Below, in pieces: positions 9,074 through 12,900 of a DNA stretch of 12,900 nt. Below the pieces are notes generated by a model. The model did not search any database and was not told the origin of the DNA. It saw nothing but the letters and a program-made list of their open reading frames with translations. A program made the translations under genes and the position numbers. This DNA comes from Gonium pectorale (lineage: Eukaryota; Chlorophyta; Chlorophyceae; Chlamydomonadales; Volvocaceae). Location: NCBI GenBank assembly GCA_001584585.1, contig LSYV01000067.1, forward strand, positions 377,372 through 390,271, read 5' to 3'. Each line of letters opens with the position of its first letter. Within the stretch, counting starts at the first letter, position 1.

Positions 9074-10105
9074 ATGGCTTCCCTCGCTGTCAAGGACCGT
9101 TCGCGCCTAAGGCGTGTGATGTTCAAGACGAGTATGGCGCGCTGGGGCAAGTAGGTACCTATCGATTACACACTACATGACTCGGAAACGGGTACCGGTG
9201 TCGATACGCATGTCAAACCCAGCACGCTCATTCAAGTGCGCGGTGTTGCCTCAATCCCCACGCACAGGGCCCCGCACGAGACACCTGCGAAGATCCAAAA
9301 GATTGCCATGATCATGGACTCCTGGTGCTACAATGCCGGCCGTTCCAAGAAGTCTGCCATCCCCCAGGAGGCAGCTCTCTCCCTCTTCAATTCCATGTCT
9401 CCCTCGGCGGGCAGCAGCGAGTCTGCCAATGTCCTTCCGGAATCGGAGTCCCCATCTCCGCCAGCGCAGCAAGGCCCAAACCGCCTCATTATGCCACCTT
9501 CAATGGAGGGTATCACCACCGCCGCCAACCTACTCATGTCTCCACGATCGGCTGCGAAACAAGCTTCACTCTCAAGCGCGTACGACTACGACAGCCCTGA
9601 CTATTGCTGTTGGGCGGACAGCGACAGTGGGCCCTTGTACACCAAGCCCGACACCGTATATATGTACAAGCGGCCAACTGTGTCGTACGACCGGTCCATC
9701 GTTTTCGAGCCGTGCGCGTTCAACGCCGAATTCGACATTTCAAGCTGCGGGCTCGTTCGCCCTGCCATCGTTGTGGACTACGATGATGTCAATGAGGATA
9801 CCGTACATCCGCCGACGCTGCTTCTCTACATGTACAAGAACTTCAACGTGCCATGCGTTCACATGGGAGGCGTGGCGGTGATGCTCCAGCTCGCAGTGGC
9901 GGCAACGTGGGTGGATGGTGGTGAGCGCCTCAACCACGACAAGGGCGGGATGTATCCCCTCCTGGGCGTTGACGTGAAGGTTTACCACGTTGACGGTAAT
10001 CCCCTCAACTGTCACGCTGACAACTTGATCGTTACCACTCCGAAGGAGGCAGTGCTCATGCGGCAGCAGTTTCCCAACATGCGCCATATGATGGAGTGCG
10101 ATTAA
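9074..10105 (+). CDS. HNH-endonuclease-like protein, two exons, 319 residues
   Basis: Exon 1 is 9074-9150, beginning with ATG in the context CAAATGGC, and ends in phase 2 before GTAGGT. Exon 2 is 9223-10105, after CCCAG, ending TAA. Joining them gives a clean 319-residue frame, and the 72-bp intron has ordinary borders. The first 25 residues are basic (KDRSRLRR). Residues about 75-130 are Ser/Pro-rich and look disordered. The C-terminus carries KVYHVDGNPLNCHADNL near residues 278-294. This matches the HNH_3-type signature (HHxDGNxxNNxxxNL) of homing-type nucleases, preceded by a candidate helix like the one family members place before it. The first His of the usual HH pair is Tyr here, while the following His, the Asn of NPLN and the Asn of NL are kept. 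It could be an active DNA endonuclease, a derived DNA-binding protein or a domesticated mobile-element gene. It diverges from the JmjC gene and converges with the 10417-11417 gene. No TGTAA was seen within 300 bases after the stop. Confidence 0.65.
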
Positions 10106-10416
10106 AAGTAGCTTGCTACTACATAGCGTTCTGCGGCCGTACGGCATGCTGCGTTTCCATATCTGCTACGTTGCAGTAGTTGTTGTGCATGTTTGTAGGT
10201 AATTGATGTTCATTTCCTAAGCTGAGGCACTAAAGTGCCTTCCCTTTCTTTGGTTCCAGTATTAATGACTGTGATATACACCTAATGCAAGACTTGTGCA
10301 GTGTGTGCTTTGTACGAAGGTGTCATCAAGCGTACGGCAGGCTGCGGGTATTTGCATTTGCTTCTGTTACATTATGGTAGGCATCCACCTTACAAAATGC
10401 CGGTAAACGATGCACA
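10106..10416. other. Convergent intergenic stretch, 311 bp
   Basis: The HNH-like gene (plus) and the unknown gene (minus) both end here. It contains two minus-strand TGTAA motifs close to the minus gene's stop and no exon-like sequence. I see nothing else in it. Confidence 0.6.
10367..10394 (-). promoter_or_regulatory. Two minus-strand TGTAA motifs, candidate polyadenylation signals
   Basis: TTACA on the plus strand at 10390-10394 and 10367-10371 reads TGTAA on the minus strand. These lie about 23 and 46 bases beyond the stop of the minus-strand gene at 10417-10419. Both are closer to the stop than usual, so confidence is low. Confidence 0.3.
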
Positions 10417-11417
10417 CTACTGCAGGATGCAAATGTCCTGCAGGTACGCGCTGAATCCGGGCTTGCAGATCGTGTTCGTGAACACGGGTGCAAACGTGAG
10501 GGACTCGGGCTCCACCCATACGAGCCCCTCCAGTATCGACGCCTCGGGCCACTTCTCCTGCCTGGGCCCGGGAGCCATGTAAACGTCACCGCCATATTTG
10601 CGACCGCGATTCTCCCACTCCTTCGTGAATGTGCCCCACTGCAGCGTCGTGCACTTCACAATCGGAGTGCCCGCCATCCCGTACGATCGTGCTCGAGACA
10701 GACGGCAGCTCCTGGCACAGCTGCTGGATATCGGCCTCGTACGACACCACAAAGAACAGATTTTCCTTCGCCACGGCCCCAGAGTACAGTTCCTGCAGCT
10801 TCACTTGCTTCTTCCGCCAAACTTCGTGATTGTACGGGTTATCAACTTGCACCATCATGTACACCTCAAACTCCAGGTCCGCGGTGGTGAGCCTCTCCCC
10901 GCCCTCGACTGCCAGCAGGCTCGATCCCACGTGGGCACGCTGGGGTTGCAAAAACTTCCGCCCATGCTCCTTGCCAAGGGCAGTTCCCCTCCGCGCAGTC
11001 CAGTACTCCTTGTTGCCGCAAGCCAACTCGTGAGAGCGCGGCAACATTCCCTGTTTGGAAGGGGTATGGGTGGGTGCGTGTCCGTTACGGGGTCCGTTAC
11101 CGTTATCGGGTCGCAGTTCTGTCGGCCAGTGGCTGTGCCCTGTAAATTTGTCCCGTATGTGCATGTATACCTTCACGGAATTCAAGAAAAGCCTCAGGAT
11201 GGTGGTAGGTTGACGCCGCCACTATCATCGTGAAGGCTTTCACGCCGGCCGGTACATGTTCAATGCAAATGGCGCCAGCGCTGCATATTTCAGCTGTTAT
11301 AAGTCATATACAAAGCAAAATCTACCGAGCGCTTACTTGCTTCCACGCTTCCGGGACAGTCCTCCCAGGATGCCTCGACAATAGTGTCCCAATGGCCGCG
11401 CACCAAAAGAGAGAAAT
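10417..11417 (-). CDS. Unrecognised spliced gene, partial 5' end
   Basis: I do not recognise this protein. Proposed exons on the minus strand are 11337-11417 (81 bp, phase 1 on both sides), 10685-11139 and 10417-10638. The first join (GTAAGC..TTACAG, 197-bp intron) is phase 1 and keeps frame. The second uses a 46-bp intron, GTACGG..CTGCAG, phase 0. Without that intron a one-base frameshift near 10685 would be needed, because both flanking frames look coding. Visible segments include RGHWDTIVEASWEDCPG in the first exon, then ADLEFEVYMMVQVDNPYN, ENLFFVVSYEAD, and in the last exon WGTFTKEWENRG and ASILEGLVWVEPESL. The mix of charged and Trp residues suggests a folded soluble protein; no membrane segment is evident. 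Upstream exons are not identified, so the start is unknown. It converges with the HNH-like gene. A mobile-element origin is possible given the context but is not shown. Confidence 0.5.
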
Positions 11418-11975
11418 CTGACCCCCATCAGCTTCCTTACCTACAATGATCCATTACTTGGTTCCATACGGCAGAATCGTATTCATTCGCGGCAGCTGGC
11501 GTCTGTCAGAGCTGCGACTCCCCGTTACAGTGGGGCCTGACCCTGTCACGGTGGGGTCTGACCCCGTCACGGGGCAAAAGGCTTACATAGGGCAGCCAGC
11601 CCACTACACTCCCTCCATGCACCGCCGCCACCGCCACCACCACATCTCTCTACCGCCGTCTGAAACATGAACGCGTGCACTCCTTTGCCCCTTCCCCACC
11701 GCCCCGCCCCACGACCCCAATGTTCACGTTGTGCACTGAGCCCCAACCAGAGAGGGGGAGTGGAGGGGGCGGCATCACACGACCCCTGGGTGGTCCGTGT
11801 CGTACATGCAATGTCGGCATGCATGGTGGCACGTACGACACATCATTCCAACCACCCATGTGCAACATCCCGCCAAGTCCACACAGCGGGCAGGATCCCA
11901 CGGCCCCTGCTGCCAGACGACGACCGGCACCACAACGACACTGACAACACCGCCGCCGCCGCCGCCCGGGCGCAC
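11418..11975. other. Stretch without a supported gene, 558 bp
   Basis: This lies between the first identified exon of the unknown minus-strand gene and the TAG-bearing ankyrin exon. It includes a 21-bp short tandem repeat (11521-11574), pyrimidine-rich DNA around 11680-11780, and a GCC run at 11950-11968 next to the ankyrin donor. Open frames on both strands are compositional and show no domain. Promoter elements or a missing 5' exon of the unknown gene could lie here. Confidence 0.5.
11521..11574. repeat. 20-21-bp imperfect tandem repeat, about 2.5 copies
   Basis: CCCGTTACAGTGGGGCCTGA is followed by a 21-base variant (CCCTGTCACGGTGGGGTCTGA) and by a partial third (CCCCGTCACGGGG). It is a short decayed minisatellite. 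Confidence 0.75.
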
Positions 11976-12708
11976 CTCCTATGCCGCATCCTTGTTGGCG
12001 CCCGCCTGCAGCAGCGCCGCAATGGCCTCCACGTGTCCGTTCAGAGCAGCAATAAACAGAGGCGTCGCGCCGTCCTGCAGTCATAATGGATAGATACAGG
12101 CAACCTGAGGGTGCGTTGCGCGTTGGTTGGTGGTGAATCAGCGGCGGTTGCAGACGGCATGTATGGGGAGCCAGCGCTTAGAGGAAGGCGTTCGTCGGGT
12201 CAGCTGGCGGCGGCTGTTTGACCGGTAGGTCCGTGCGCTACCGGCTGAGGGCCAGTGTGCCGCTGTCCGTATGCTGTCGTACACTGGGTTCTAGAAATCA
12301 TGAATGTCGTCGAGCCCCCCCCCCCCATTCTGCTCCGCCCCCAACACAGCCACTGCACACCCGCCACCCATCCCCACGACCGTCCACTGCATGCACGCCC
12401 GGGGCTGCCAGCAGTGGCGGCCGAAGGGGCGGATGGGAAGACAACACCCTCCGCCTGCTCAGACCGGTCTCCCCCCCAGGCATCAATCCTCCTCAGAGAC
12501 CCGCACACAGATGTCAGACATCGGCTGATCCTCGAGGCACCCTCCTTCCCTTATCGACGACGACCTGCACCAAAACGACGCTGACAACACCGCTGCCGCC
12601 CGGGCGCACCTTGGTAGCCGCATCCTTATTGGCGCCCGCCTGCAACAGCGCCACAATGGCCTTCACGTGTCCGTTCTGAGCAGCAGTGTGAAGAGGCGTC
12701 CACCCTTC
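11976..12708 (-). CDS. Ankyrin-repeat gene, two duplicated exons; downstream exon has an in-frame TAG
   Basis: Exons 12610-12708 and 11976-12074 are each 99 bp, preceded by CTGCAG and followed by GTGCGC, phase 0. The first reads EGWTPLHTAAQNGHVKAIV, then ALLQAGANKDAATK, a full ankyrin repeat. The second reads DGATPLFIAALNGHVEAIA, then ALLQAGANKDAA, then TAG at 11979-11981 and GAG. The two are clearly recent duplicates in exon and adjoining intron. The TAG would end the protein at the last codons of the repeat, or it marks a decayed exon. Repeat boundaries, strand, phase and exon size match the ankyrin exons at 16-1993, so both sets may belong to one gene or to sister genes. The gene continues off the right edge upstream; no start codon is seen. 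Confidence 0.8.
12161..12483. mobile_element. Possible short insertion inside the duplicated ankyrin intron
   Basis: Relative to the neighbouring unit, about 320 bases are extra here. The extra DNA is flanked by GGCAT at 12156-12160 and 12479-12483, which could be a target-site duplication. Its ends are loosely alike in inverted orientation (ATGGGGAG against the complement of CTCCCCCC). It contains a 13-base C run near 12317 and no coding capacity. It might be a small non-autonomous element; a simple deletion in the other unit is an alternative. Confidence 0.25.
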
Positions 12709-12900
12709 CTGCAGTCATGAAGGATAGAAACAGGCAACCCGAGGGTGCGTTGCGCATGATTGGTGGTGAATAAGCGGCGGCGGCGGTTGCGGCAGGCATG
12801 TATCAAGAGGCGCCCCCCCAAATAAAACACACACAGATGTAATTCGACGGCTGATTTTCGGCCCACCCTCTTTCCCTTATCGACACCCTTTCCCGATCAC

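Larger units (their letters stand above)
11916..12803. repeat. Tandem duplication of an ankyrin exon with its flanking introns
   Basis: Bases 11916-12164 and 12556-12803 align with few gaps: GACGACGAC, then CTGACAACACCGC, the GCCCGGGCGCACC donor side, the 99-bp exon, and GAGGGTGCGTTGCGC in the intron. A third copy of the intron begins at the right edge: GGCTGAT through CCCTTATCGAC at about 12848-12887 matches about 12523-12560, at a spacing of about 325 bases. The basic unit is therefore about 325 bp, and the first unit carries about 310 extra bases. Confidence 0.85.

Noticed and set aside
8621..9154. A 177-codon plus-strand open frame upstream of the HNH gene
   Set aside because: Its left part is antisense to JmjC exon A. 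Only the last 25 codons, from the ATG at 9074, are used as exon 1 of the HNH gene.
10420..10443. Inverted repeat CTGCAGGA / TCCTGCAG with an 8-base spacer
   Set aside because: It is short, overlaps the end of a proposed coding exon, and includes PstI-like CTGCAG that also occurs at splice acceptors here; chance is likely.
2000..11975. Giant-virus or virophage insertion (ankyrin, JmjC and HNH genes occur in such genomes)
   Set aside because: The genes are intron-rich and no capsid, packaging ATPase or viral polymerase gene was seen.
1..12900. tRNA or rRNA genes
   Set aside because: No cloverleaf-compatible B-box sequence or rRNA core sequence was recognised on either strand.

Overview
This window looks like nuclear DNA of a eukaryote, most likely a volvocine or other chlamydomonadalean green alga. 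No search was possible, so this is inference. The evidence is: GC-rich sequence; many short introns with GT..AG borders, most of whose phases join consistently; TGTAA-type 3' end signals; abundant mini- and microsatellites; and ankyrin genes built from one-repeat exons. Nothing suggests a bacterial operon: there are no Shine-Dalgarno-led tandem ORFs.

Layout. (1) 16-1993, minus strand: seven exons of an ankyrin-repeat gene that runs off the left edge. Nearly every exon encodes exactly one ankyrin repeat and all joins are phase 0. (2) 2000-2685: no convincing gene; GC-rich DNA with an octamer microsatellite. (3) 2686-5622, plus strand: a multi-exon CACTA/EnSpm-like (tnp2-type) transposase, apparently lacking its N-terminal part and with a reading-frame break before its last exon. 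(4) 5623-6407: a TGTAA signal, a perfect 12-bp-arm palindrome and a 151-bp minisatellite that stops a few bases from the stop codon of the next gene. (5) 6408-about 8755, minus strand: a multi-exon gene ending in a JmjC domain that keeps its His-x-Asp and distal His motifs, with one or two frame breaks. (6) 9074-10105, plus strand, divergent from the JmjC gene: a two-exon gene for a 319-residue protein with a C-terminal HNH-endonuclease-like motif. (7) 10417-11417, minus strand: an unrecognised spliced gene, convergent with the HNH gene. (8) 11418-11975: no gene; short tandem repeats. (9) 11976-12708, minus strand: two more ankyrin exons in a tandem duplication, the downstream one with an in-frame TAG. 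The duplicated intron begins a third time at the right edge.

How it fits together. Ankyrin exons of the same strand, phase and architecture flank about 9.9 kb holding a transposase, a JmjC gene, an HNH gene and an unknown gene. Two readings are open. Either one ankyrin locus was split by inserted or accumulated mobile DNA, or there are two neighbouring ankyrin genes, one ending at the TAG near 11980 and another starting near 2018. The frame breaks in the transposase and JmjC genes suggest decay, but assembly indels would look the same. I see no proven new system. The most interesting candidates are the transposase/JmjC/HNH gene island, the HNH protein and the modular ankyrin exon duplication.
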